This document shows positions 48,547-59,100 of a DNA stretch of 64,000 nt, in pieces. The first letter of the stretch is position 1. Each line of letters starts with the position of its first letter. Where the stretch lies: NCBI GenBank assembly GCA_036897445.1, contig JAYMTL010000064.1, positions 36,893 through 100,892 of the forward strand, given 5' to 3'. This DNA is from Pelargonium tetragonum. Its lineage: Eukaryota > Streptophyta > Magnoliopsida > Geraniales > Geraniaceae. Position numbers and translations under genes: made by a program. The notes under the pieces were generated by a model, which did not search any database, was not told the origin of the DNA, and saw only the letters and a program-made list of their open reading frames with translations.

Positions 48547-48887
48547 AATTCAGAAAGGGTTTCAGGTTCTGCTTGCTTTTATGTCTTTTAGGAGTTAGGT
48601 AAGGTAACAAAGTCAAAGCAGTGGAATAGGGTCCTTATAGTCTAGTCTTCAAGTTTTTTCTTGTCTAATGCTAGGTTTTGCAGGAGATTCTAATATTATA
48701 AAGAAAGGGGAGTTCTTCTTAAGATCACAGGATTATATATAAGTCTAGTTGGATTTAATTAGGAGTACAGGTTAAGTAAAAAAATGGAAACGGATTCCTT
48801 TTCACAATCAAAAAGAAGAGCTGTGAAAAGGTTTCTGCGTAAGTCAAGTACTATATATAAGGTACTTTCTTTCTAGGGAATTTCTTT

Positions 48888-48935
48888 ATTCCCGATTCCG
48901 TGTCACTAATATAATTTAAAGAAGTAAAAAAGACA
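48888..48935 (+). repeat. Diverged repeat, copy 2 (partner 98-140)
   Basis: TTCCCGATTCCGTGTCACTAATATAA followed by AAGAAGTAAAAAAG; compare TTCCGGATCCCGTGTCACTAAAATAA followed by AGAAAGAAGTCAAAGG. Small indels and substitutions separate the copies. Confidence 0.3.
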
Positions 48936-49058
48936 AGATTTGAAATGTTATATAAAAAGAAGTTATCCGCTTTGAGTACAAATTCTATTTTATGGGGAGC
49001 CCTCGTAAAGGGTATACTCTTAAGAGAAGTCTAGATATTAAGATTAATAGTACGGAGG

Positions 49059-49080
49059 TTACTAGGTGTGTGCTCCTGAG
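49059..49080 (+). repeat. 22-base exact repeat (partner 57689-57710)
   Basis: TTACTAGGTGTGTGCTCCTGAG occurs identically at both sites in the same orientation. At 57.7 kb it directly abuts a decayed tRNA-like element; here no tRNA-like sequence is adjacent. This is one of the longest exact repeats I found in the window. Confidence 0.75.
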
Positions 49081-52000
49081 AAAGAAGGTATGGCTCAGTT
49101 AAATGTATAAAAAAGGGGTTTTGGTTATCCTGTATAGTATATCTATATATAAAGTAGTCCGGAAAGCAGGAAATATTAGAATAGAGGTGAAATTCTTCCT
49201 TAATCACAAAAAGGGGAATTTAAGACCCTATATTAAATCTTAAAAAGTCTTGCTTAACTTAAAAATAGGGAGTCCTAAAGTTTCTCTTTCAAGCTCCAGG
49301 GAACTCAGGCTAAAGCTAGTAATCTGCTCTCTTATCGCTTATCGTATATAGTAAGGGTTTGAGCTCATGTATTGTATGCTGTAGGATTCCAATTAAAACA
49401 AGGAATTCCTTTAGAAAGGTTTTTCAAGTTCCGCTTACACTTAAGTGAGGGATGTCTTATTAGCAAGGAGTAGCCGCTTTTTTGATTATAGTTCTATCTA
49501 GTTACCGCAGGTCAAAGGGCAGTTGCTTTCCTTATCTCTAAAAAAGAAAGCAAGTAATTCAAAACGGGAAAGATTGACAGAAATTTGGTAAAAGGTACCA
49601 CAAATTACCTTTTGAGGACCCCTAAGCCGGTGTTTTTCACCATTCTAGACAGTAACTTTGATTCTGTTTAAGTTCTAAATAGTTTTTTAACTCTATTACT
49701 TAAGTACACAAGACTTGTTATTCCTGACTTTGTAGCTATTAAGCGCCTGTTCACTCTCTGTCTAGGTTTCCTATTCCGGGTAATGAGAAAGATTTGAAAG
49801 AGCCCCGTCTACGGGAAAAACCCAATGACTTCCTTACGGAACTTCGAGCTCCTTGTCTATAATATAATAATATAAAGGGAGTCCTAATTCCTTGGAGGGA
49901 ATTACCTGTAAAAAAAATTTCTCCATATAAAACTATAAGTAAGCCAGTAAAGGAACCTTGCAGAGCTAATAATCAAATTCTTAAATTACTTGGTAAACTA
50001 AATAAGCGAATACTCCTCTTTCTCAACGACTTTACATTTTATCTATCCCGGAATTATAACAAACTAACTAGACTCCAGTTCTACCTTTGATTTCACTTCC
50101 AAAGCATGCTTTCAAAAGATTCCATATTATAAAATAGAAAGTATCCCCGCCCCTTACAGTATATCTTCTATTATGTATGCGCCGAAACCCGCTAAAAAGC
50201 TAAAAACTAGAAATTAGAACCTTGGGTTCTTAGAGTTGTTTGTATATATTCTCCCCAACGATTTCTTAGAATTCATAAACAGATTAGAAGGAGCTCCGTA
50301 CTTAAAAGTTTTTTGGTTTTGGATACTCTAAAAAAGCGCTTTTTATAAATTTTAGTTCAGTAAAATAGGCTTTTGCGCTACTTAACTATTTAGGAGAAAA
50401 ACCCCCTGATTGCCAACATAAAAATCTTGTGAAGAGTTGCACTATAATCTATAACAAAATCCAGTACGAGACTTAAGATTGAAGTTCCGCCTTTCAGAAT
50501 CTTTTTAGTGGCTCCATCTAAGTTTACCGAGTCTAGTATAAATGAAGAGGATCCAAAGTGTTGAAAAGCATTCTATTAAATAAAAAAATCTATAAAGAGT
50601 CCTTTTAGTAGGCTCTGCTTGATTAGAGGGCCCCGTAGCTGAAAAAGAAAAAATTCTGGAATTCATATGTATATTATATCGTATAGTTAATTAAAAAGAT
50701 TGTTAGTTAGCTCCTAACCTGTTCTACAAAGCTTGCACGCATTATCTAGAGGCTGCTCCATTTCTCCCTGCAGGAAGATTTTCTTATAAATAGAAATGAT
50801 ATAAAGGAATATCGGGCAAATAATGAAAACTATACTGTCTCGGGATGGTAAGTTGAATTTATATGCTTACGCAGAAAGCCACAAATGCCTTTTTGAAAAA
50901 GAAGAGGTTCTTGTAGCTTTTAGTTATACCTAGGAGTCCTTATTTGTCTAGTAAAAGGCTTCTAAGTGGAGTTTAATTAAATTTATCAAAGCGGCAGCAG
51001 TAGGTTCCCTTTTAGAATTTTGGTCTTAAAAAGTACGTATAGATATAATTCCGTACAAAGCTATTTTTTATTTAAATAAAGTAGTAGAAATCTAAAAGGG
51101 TTCCCCTTTTAGTAATTCCTTGGTAGGATGTTACGGCAAGTCTCGGGGGTATAGGTTTAAGTAAGAATCTTACTTTTATAACCCCAGGTAGCTCCAATTG
51201 TTTGTATTATAATAAGAATTCAGTCTTCTAAGTTCCTATATGCTTATTTAGAAAGATTTTAACTATTTCAACTAGTAAAGCACTTAGCGGTCCTTGAAAT
51301 CCTCTTTAACTTAATAAGAAGCTTTGGGCTATAAAAAAAAGACTAGTATTTAGTATAAGACTTTCGGCATTGCGGTAATACACTGTGAATCCCGTAGCTT
51401 TCACTATTAGGTCTAAAGTAATCCCGCGTTCTTATATTATGATATGAAGGGATCCAGTTTACCATAAAAGGGAGTCACATATACTTATTAAAGTGAAGCT
51501 TGTAACCTTTTAATTTAAAATCCTTAAAATGAAAAAAGGGAGTCTTTGTCAAATAATTAAAGGAATGCTTATTACCTACGATCATTCAGAAAGATCTGGG
51601 AATTTTCTTGCTGAAGGTCTTATTATGGTGTCTCAAAAGGAGCTCGTAATTTTAAGAACCTTCACGGGTCTTAAGGAGCCGAGCAGAACTGCAAAGAGGG
51701 GCAATCTTCTCCGTCGCGGAGATTTTATATAGAAGTCAATTCAGATTTTGGAGAATCCTGAGACAAAAAAGAAGTGCTTCTAAGTTTTTCCTGTCGAATC
51801 GAGGTCCTTCCTAGCTTACCACATATCCATTACACGTGGACTTTCTTTAGTAGTTAGTTCTGAATACGCTATAATAAAAAGGAAATTGTATACACAGCTT
51901 TTGCTCAAGGGGGACCCTTAGTATAGCCTATCTTTTAAATCTTTAGGATTCTCGTACAAAACAAAAAGACTAGAGGAGACCGGTCTACACACTTATATAA

Positions 52001-52332
52001 GTCTAGATCATCGAAACCTTTACCACCTTATCTAATCTAAGAGGCTTTCCTCACCGGACAATTAAAAAGTAAGAGAAAGAAAATCTTCCTTATTTTCAAA
52101 CCCTTCCATTCACTCTAATCTAAAGGGAATCCCAGAAAAAAGCTTTTTTATAACCTAGTAAAAGAAGAAACGAGGAATTAAGCACAGGAGTTCTATTTTA
52201 TGTACATCCATAAAGCCATTAAGTAGTAGTTTGAAAATCCGTACCGCCTGTTACGTCAAGTCTTTGTCCTAAAATATAAAAAAAAATCTTAAATAAAAAC
52301 CAAGGGAGTCCTTAAAGTACTCTTTGCACTGA

Positions 52333-52403
52333 TGGAGGAAAAAGATTCGAACCTTTGCATGCCAATTCCATGAACCGGTGCGTTACCACTTGACTATACT
52401 CCA
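52333..52403 (-). pseudogene. Full-length but degraded trnQ copy
   Basis: The minus strand reads TGGAGTATAGTCAAGTGGTA and continues to TTCGAAT and CCTCCA, with all four arms present at tRNA-Gln spacing. Acceptor TGGAGTA/TCCTCCA has one mismatch. The D-stem GTC/CGC has one mismatch and one G-T pair. Anticodon stem CCGGT/ATTGG pairs only with two G-T pairs. The loop reads TCATGGA, so the anticodon position would be ATG and the base before it is C instead of the near-universal T. The T-stem is AAAGG/CTTTT. The TTG anticodon is gone, so it cannot be tRNA-Gln, and the C33 makes any use as another tRNA unlikely. Confidence 0.8.
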
Positions 52404-52999
52404 CCTATCCAACCTGACCGGAGGGTCAATTCAATATAAAATATAAGAGGAGGACTATCAGGAATATCTTTCTATTAAGCGATTATACCTTGAGGAGTCC
52501 CTATAAAATAAAAGAAGATGCTGGTAATAGAAAGGTTTGTAAAACAAAGGAAAGACTTTGGTCTAAAATGAGAACAAAAGCATATCTTTATTTCAATTTA
52601 AATTACTCCAAATGCTTGTACAAGAGTAGCTAAGCTAAGTTTTGCTTCACAAACACTTAGTCTAGCCTGTGGGGAATGCATTAGACTGCTCCCACCAAAA
52701 ATTTTCACCTATCTAATTCATTACAGGATGCTAATCTAGCACATAAAGAAACTACAGCAATTTATATTGTTATATTGTCGCTCATGGTTTCTTAGCATCC
52801 TAAGGGGAGATCCTCCTGCTTCTATATGAGTAAGATAAAGAATCCCTTAACTGCCAGATACACTGAAAAACCCAAGAATTCACTTTTCTAGAGGCTAAAA
52901 AGCCCCTGTAGAATAGACTTCGAGAAAGAATAGTGTGATCCTTGATGCAATAGCCTAGAGATTTTTGAGCTTTGCTACTTCGAGGACTTGACTTATAAA

Positions 53000-53023
53000 G
53001 GTAGCTTTTTATATAAAGCTACC
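53000..53023. other. Perfect 9-bp hairpin
   Basis: GGTAGCTTT pairs with AAAGCTACC around the 6-base loop TTATAT. It is one of the strongest short hairpins in the window. No gene ends nearby, so a processing or stability role cannot be assigned. Confidence 0.65.
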
Positions 53024-54679
53024 GAAAAAGATTTAGGGCCTTTAAACCTTTTTTAACCACATTGGTCAGGGAAACTGAATTTCATGACTATTTTAGGTCC
53101 TTAGTTCTTTTTTGATTCTAGCACCCAGGATCTCACTCAAAATTTGTATTGCATCTAATAATCTAATAAACAAGGTCTTGATCTATATTATTGCGGGCTG
53201 TTCACAAGTACATATAAGGAAAAGTGCCTGTATAAAATTCTTTAAACTTAAAGTAAATAGGCAACTGTTGCCAGGAAAGCACGCAAAAACTCATCAGAGA
53301 CTTCTTTTTTTTATGATGCAAGATCCACTCTAGTCCTGTCCCTACACACCGGGAATTCTACATATCCCCTTTTCTATCAAAACGGGCTAACCTTTAGAAA
53401 GTCTTTTTGGACTCTTAGGAAACCCCAAAAAGAACCCTTTCACTTTAAAAAGAAAAATTTTTGTCTCGTAAACCAAAGTCCTTGGTTCTATTTCATTTAG
53501 TCGAAACTCAGTCTTTCCAGGAGCTCTATTCATCCCCCATTCCTATACTTCAATTACCCTTACTTAGAAAATTCTGAGGAGCTAAGGCTTTAATAACGAT
53601 CTCTAAAATGCCTTATTTTAAGTTGAGGCTTTTCGTGAGACTCCTAATTCTTTATCCCTAGATATCGAGTATTTCAAAGTCTTTTACTTCATTAAGTCAA
53701 TTCTCTCTTTAATGACTTTTAAGAAAAGTTGAGAATACTTATCTTTTAATTCGGACACTTGCTTGTAGAGGTATCTTAGACCAGTCAAAAAGGCACGGGA
53801 TATGCAGAAAGGATTTTCAAAACTGAGATAATTAGACTCTAAATAGAAGACTTGTGTACGGTAAGGGCCCTAGTAAATAAAAGCCATAGAGGTTAGTACC
53901 GGTTTACTTTTTACGTTTTAAGAGTGAAATTATAAGGCGGGTCTTTCTAATACTAATAATAGTAGCTACAAAGATAAGAAAGGGAGCCGCCCAGAAAAAG
54001 GGTTCTTTGTAAGGGGCTCCCTGTATTTCTGTGTAATTAAGTATAAACTAAAATTTAGTCGGGAGCGAGGCAACGGGAAACTTCTATTTGAAAGTCATGT
54101 AGGTTAAGGTAACAAGTTTAGTGGCTTTTGAAGGTACAGCTATTTAGGGCTTCACCGGAATCCTCTTTTAGGAAGCCGAGAACCGCTCAGTTATAGATAC
54201 CTATAGAAAAAAGGGCAAACCAATTAGGATAGGATTCAAGGGAATTCAAAAGATTCAGCCCAGTAAATTCTGTCTTGTTTTTTCCTGCATTTGTATTCTA
54301 GAAAAAAAAGGAGTTTTCGAGCAGATCCAGAGCTTTTAAGTAAGAATCTATGCTCCTAAGAAAGTTTTATTTAGTTAGAGTCTGGAGAGAATTAAAAAAG
54401 CTATGAGTAAGAGAGCTCTTTCTAATACGGTAGGGCTGAAGAAGAGGTTTCCTTTTCTTTAAGGGAGTCCTATCTTTTTCATTAGGAAAATTCCATTAAA
54501 CTACAACCAAGTCTTCTACTACTTAAGGTAAGTAGGATACTTTTACCAAAAAAGTAGATATCTAGCACAAAAGGGCCTAAACAGGAAAAATCCTGTAGGT
54601 AGAAATTTTCTGTGTCTCTAGGTAAGAATAGACTTTCTTACATATTGCAGGGGTCCCTAAGATTTGCTGAACAAGGAAC

Positions 54680-54735
54680 GAAAATGTTTTTGTTTACATA
54701 CGGGCAGGGATGTCGAAGGTTCGAATCGAAAAATT
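54680..54735 (+). pseudogene. Possible trnQ scrap
   Basis: GTTTTTG, then ATACGGGCA, then AAGGTTCGAATC occur in the order of the tRNA-Gln anticodon loop, anticodon-stem 3' side and T-arm, with about 9 extra bases before the T-arm. The T-stem 3' side does not pair. The match is short and could be chance. Confidence 0.2.
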
Positions 54736-56117
54736 TGTATAGAGCTTTAGAATTCTAACGACTTCTCCTTTTATTTCATTTAATAGGAGTGTACCTCTTT
54801 ACTAGACACCCTTTTTGGTAAATGTAATGGCAAAAGTTAACCTTGTTTTTAGCGAAACTTGAATTTCAGGAAAATACAAACAAAGCTATTCGCATATTTA
54901 GTGAGACACCCCGCTGTACCTTACTTGACAAAGCTCTAGGAGAACTCCTAACGAGTCTTCTTTTCTTTTTATACCGAAATCCGTTCTTGACGAATTATCC
55001 TTCTCTAGATTCTTATAAAATCCTGTACTACTTTTATTGAATGAAACTAGTCCACATTTTAAGGGACTTTTATACGACTGTAAGCTCTCATTTTAGTTTA
55101 AAATGACTTATTAGTGCTCGGGCGGGTTAACTCCTTGACTATCATATTACAATATTTAGAACTCCCGGTACGCTACCCTAAAAAACTACTCTAGATAGGG
55201 CTTTAGGTTACATATTTGAATTAATACACTACTTTCTTAGATTAGAGCAACTCATTACATAAAAAGACTCTAAAGGATGTGCTGAAGAAAAAGCAAACTA
55301 AAACTAAGGAGTTAGATTTTTTAGTAAACCTGTCTAAAACTTAGAAAGGAAAGATTTTCTGCGTATTACATAAAGAAATGCATATAAATCAAAAAGCCCA
55401 GGACATTTTTTGGAACTAAAAAAGTCTTCCCCTTGAATGAGAAAAATCTAATTGCACAAAACCTTACCTGTCTGATATAGCCTTCTTGTGACTAGAATTT
55501 CTAGAATTTCATGCAAAAAAATCAATCTTGAAGCTTGTATCAAATGTACTACGAACAATTTTATTTAAGTAGAGGGATTGACTACTCGCATTACGTGAAT
55601 TGTCACTCTTTTCGTAAAGCAGGAGTTCATTTATATACAAGTGTCAAAAGAAATTGAAAATTTTCACCAAAATTAGACCCCCCTTGATTTTGTGATAAGT
55701 AAGTCCCAGCAATGTAAAAATATCAAGACTAAAGAAAGCTTGGGCAAACACCAATGTACCTCAAATCTTAAATTGGCAGTACAGGCAGAGCACTTTAGTA
55801 GGGACTCTCGGGATTAAGAAACTGAAAATAGAAACGCGACTTCTGTATTCTAGGACTCAAAAGGTCTAAGCCGATACGCGGAAAGCTAAAAGGTTATTAG
55901 TACGAAGGCCCAAAAGCCCCGGGTTACGACACCTCTATTACCTATTCTATTTATCTTCTATAAAGGTTAGGAAAGATTCCCCGCAAGGTCATATGCACCC
56001 ATATGCCCATATCTAAATTCTAAATCTAAGCTTCAGGAATTCGACACTAGAAAAGCAGCTCTTAAAATTTTGTTACTAATAAAATAAAGAATATAAAAAA
56101 ATACACCAAAGATAAAG

Positions 56118-56136
56118 GTATATAATTTTTATATAC
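56118..56136. other. AT-rich hairpin, 8-bp stem
   Basis: GTATATAA pairs with TTATATAC around a TTT loop. Located in non-coding sequence. Confidence 0.6.
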
Positions 56137-56591
56137 AACAGTTATGTAATATTACAGGGATTTAAGCAATTGTATACATTAAGTCTACCGGAAGGTTTCA
56201 ATTAGCACTAGCTAAGGCATGAAACTTTAGTACTGCATCTTCCTAGAGGCAATACCGCCATTAAAAGCAAAAGGATACCTGTGTCTGGAGAAACCCACGG
56301 TTCAAAAATTGGAAATCAGATATGTAGCATGGGTTAAACTGAGCTCACGGGTACGATAAAAGCAAGATTTTGGAATAATTAATGCTTTAATAATTTTTTC
56401 TCAGAGAGGGACTATGTTTACTTCTTATATAGAATTTCCTAATTATTATAGAGTTAGAGAGGGGATATATAGATTCACTTCTTGTTTGTTAACTAGACCC
56501 GTAAGCCAGAAAACCTTTGATTTAGGACATCCCAAGTCTGAAATGAAGTGGAAAAGCTCTCCATTTACTGGAAACCCGTTCCTGAACCAGA

Positions 56592-56640
56592 GTCAAACAC
56601 TATAAGACGTCTGTTCTAATTCCATAACGCTTCTTACTTG
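56592..56640 (+). repeat. Diverged repeat, copy 2 (partner 11541-11590)
   Basis: GTCAAACACTATAAGACGTCTG then TTCTAATTCCATAA. The following 800 bases or so (to about 57450) are C/T-rich with texture like 11600-12060, without a recognisable gene. Confidence 0.6.
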
Positions 56641-57630
56641 GTAACTTTGATCTATCCCAGTCCCGGCTTACTGACAACAACTTTCCTATAAAACTGAAAA
56701 GAAAAAACTTTCTAAATCCAAAATCTAAAATAGAAGTCTACTTGATATTTACACCCCAAACTGGAACCGGAGCTGTCTTCTTTTTTACTTGATAGACTGC
56801 CTTCTATATGGGCCCTACTCCTACCCTCTTCTTATTTCAAAATTGATTTAGAACCCTTTGACTTGCTTCAAGGCACATTACTAAAAACTTGTACTCATTT
56901 CTTAATAATAGAAAAAAGAACCTAGATCCTTGCTCCTATCTTTTCTTTTTTCATTCACTTCTTACTCTCGTAATTCAGATTCCGTATCTATCCCCTTTTT
57001 AGTTTAGTGATAATTTCCTTCAGTATAACCTAAGAGATGCTTTGCAGAGTAATACCAAATTTCTAGGATACCCTTTTTCTGCAGTTTCCATACTAAGTGA
57101 GCCCCCTCTCCGAACTATTTCACATCAATCCGAGACCACCCCTGTCTTTTCCATCCGCTTTCTATTGCAAAACCAACTCCTTAGAATTCTAAACTAATAA
57201 AAAGAAAATCCTTAGATAGAATGGAGAAAACTTCTGACTTGCTTATCCCCAAAAGAGACACTAAACTTATTCTTACTGGAAATCAAAGCTTTTCTTATAA
57301 CCTGTATTACCGTACTAATCTTATAATATAAGGAAGGGTTTAGGAAAGAGGACTAGCAAGGATTCTCATTAATAAAAGACTATCCTATCTCATACCGTAC
57401 ATCCCAGACTTGTACTCTATAAAAAGGACCCTTTATTCGTAGGAATTCCCTTGACTAGTTAGAACATGGAGTTTTCTCTTTCTTCTGACCCTTTTGTCTA
57501 TACGAAAAACTTATCGTAATACGCAAGACTTGTAAGAGAGTAAAGGCATATATAGGAAATGAATTGTTCCCGTTTTTCTTAATCGGTAGTAGGGGTTTAT
57601 AAGAGAGATTTTAAGGGGTCTCCCTAAGTG

Positions 57631-57695
57631 TTATGGGACTTGAACCGCCGGCACGTGCCCTTTAGTATTTTGCTCTAACCTCCGAAGCTTACTAG
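57631..57695 (-). pseudogene. Decayed tRNA of unclear identity
   Basis: On the minus strand TAAGCTTCGGAGGTTAGAGC resembles a tRNA D-arm (TAGCTCAGTGGTTAGAGC), and CGGCGGTTCAAGTCCCATAA resembles a T-arm with its loop word GGTTCAAGTCC, at roughly tRNA spacing. The anticodon stem between them does not pair, so the identity cannot be read. Its 5' end overlaps a 22-base repeat shared with 49059-49080. Confidence 0.4.
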
Positions 57696-57710
57696 GTGTG
57701 TGCTCCTGAG
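57689..57710 (+). repeat. 22-base exact repeat (partner 49059-49080)
   Basis: TTACTAGGTGTGTGCTCCTGAG, identical to the copy 8.6 kb upstream. It overlaps the 5' end of the minus-strand tRNA relic. Confidence 0.75.
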
Positions 57711-58279
57711 TCTTACAGGGTCCTTCTTATTATTTAAAGCCGGGTAAACAAACAATTAGCCCGAGCAATTTAGGGTTCTCCTTTTTAAGTAAGAAACAAA
57801 GAACTTTCTGACTGAAGATTTCCCCTTGAAATTTTAAGTAAACTTTTTCCTAGACTTTCTAGCTGTTGGCTTTCAAACTTTCTAAAGGAAGTCCCCCTTC
57901 TATACAAAAAGGATTCTTAGTTACGTATCTTCTATCTAAGAGTACAGAGATCCGCGTTTTCCAGGCCCTTTTTGGTTTTGTTAGGGGGATCCTAGCATTT
58001 ACTCTTACCTTAACTTTTTAGGAATATTGATACTAAGAACTCACTGTACTGAGTTAGACCCAAGGAAGAAATAGTCAAACCCTTTTGCACTAGATTCTAT
58101 CGAAGTCAAATTCCTAACTCCTTTAATTAAGTAAAATCGAATCCATTAAAGGGCACTAATCCAATCTCTTTCTGAGAAATGTACCACTTAGCAAAAAATC
58201 TACCCACTTTAATAAGACCTATTGGTGCCGGGAGTCTAGCACTTTTAATTTATTATGCCCTCTTCTAAGACTCATGACT

Positions 58280-58347
58280 ACTATTGTGTTCAATCAGTCA
58301 GAGCACTTACCTGTCAAGGCGTAAGTTGTGGGTTCCTACAGTCAACT
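58280..58347 (+). pseudogene. Decayed plastid-type tRNA-Asp (GUC)
   Basis: TATTGTGTTCAATCAGTCAGAGCAC, then CTGTCAAGGCG, then AAGTTGTGGGTTC follows plastid-type tRNA-Asp(GUC), which has ATTGTAGTTCAATTGGTCAGAGCAC, CTGTCAAGGCG and AAGCTGCGGGTTC. The D-stem GTTC/GAGC and the GTC anticodon are kept. The anticodon stem CTTAC/GGCGT has three mismatches, part of the T-arm is deleted, and the acceptor stem does not pair. Not functional. It fits the known movement of plastid tRNA genes into plant mitochondrial DNA. Confidence 0.65.
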
Positions 58348-59080
58348 CTGAGTTCATTTTTTTCTCTATGAATATACTTGAAAGTAATTAAAAAGTATAG
58401 GAATTACAGATTAGACCGGTGTGTCAATCTAAATTGAAATTAGGGGGTGCGGTCTGACACTTGAGACTCAAGTCTAATAAACATATAGATAGAGGATGTA
58501 CAAGAAAACGGAATCTGGGTTACCTTTTTCCTTGTTCTGAAAACAAAAACTAAAGTAGGGCGTAATTTGGTTTTTAAGAATTAAGAAAGAGAAGTGGGTT
58601 TAGGCGGAGAGAGTAAGTTGCCAAATAGACAAGAACCCAGGTTACTGCCATTTTAGGGACTTCCGGAGCTTTTTGTTTGAAGTAGGATCCGTTTAAATCT
58701 TACTTTTCTTAGTTATTAAATAAAGGCTGAACCTGACAGGAATAAGGGGTTCTCAATAAAAGGGATCCTACTGAACTAAAGTTAAGAATTTACGAAACCC
58801 TTATGCTTTGGATTTAAAACCAGTATATAAGGATAAAGAAACTTCCATTTTAGTGTATTGTATTAAACCCCGTTTGAAGTCTGCTGGGGGCCCCCTTACT
58901 TAATAAAACCACTCGTGAAATAACTAAAGGATGATTTTCCCTAACTGCTATATATTATAACCTAAAAGCAGTCATAAAAATACCTAGAGCTTGCCCCCCG
59001 TACATCTAAAACAACCCTAGCTTTCAATCTCACAAGAAGCTTTCCTTGTACAAGAAGGAACTTAGGAGGGGTTCCTTTAT

Positions 59081-59100
59081 ATACACAAGAGAAAGGGCTT
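59081..59100 (+). repeat. Short dispersed repeat (partner 47190-47210)
   Basis: ATACACAAGAGAAAGGGCTT, differing from the partner by one G in the G run; flanks are unrelated. Confidence 0.55.

Larger units (their letters stand above)
47951..52332. other. Gene-free stretch
   Basis: No gene is recognised. It contains the partners of three small repeats (48528, 48888, 49059), listed separately. The 67-codon frame at 51529 starts with ATG and ends in a basic stretch, but matches nothing known and is of chance length. Confidence 0.65.
52404..56591. other. Gene-free stretch
   Basis: No gene is recognised. Two hairpins (53000, 56118) and a possible trnQ scrap (54680) are listed separately. GGGAGCC (about 53983) can pair with GGCTCCC (about 54015) across a 25-base loop. 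Frames at 53112, 54843 and 56414 are of chance length. Confidence 0.65.
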
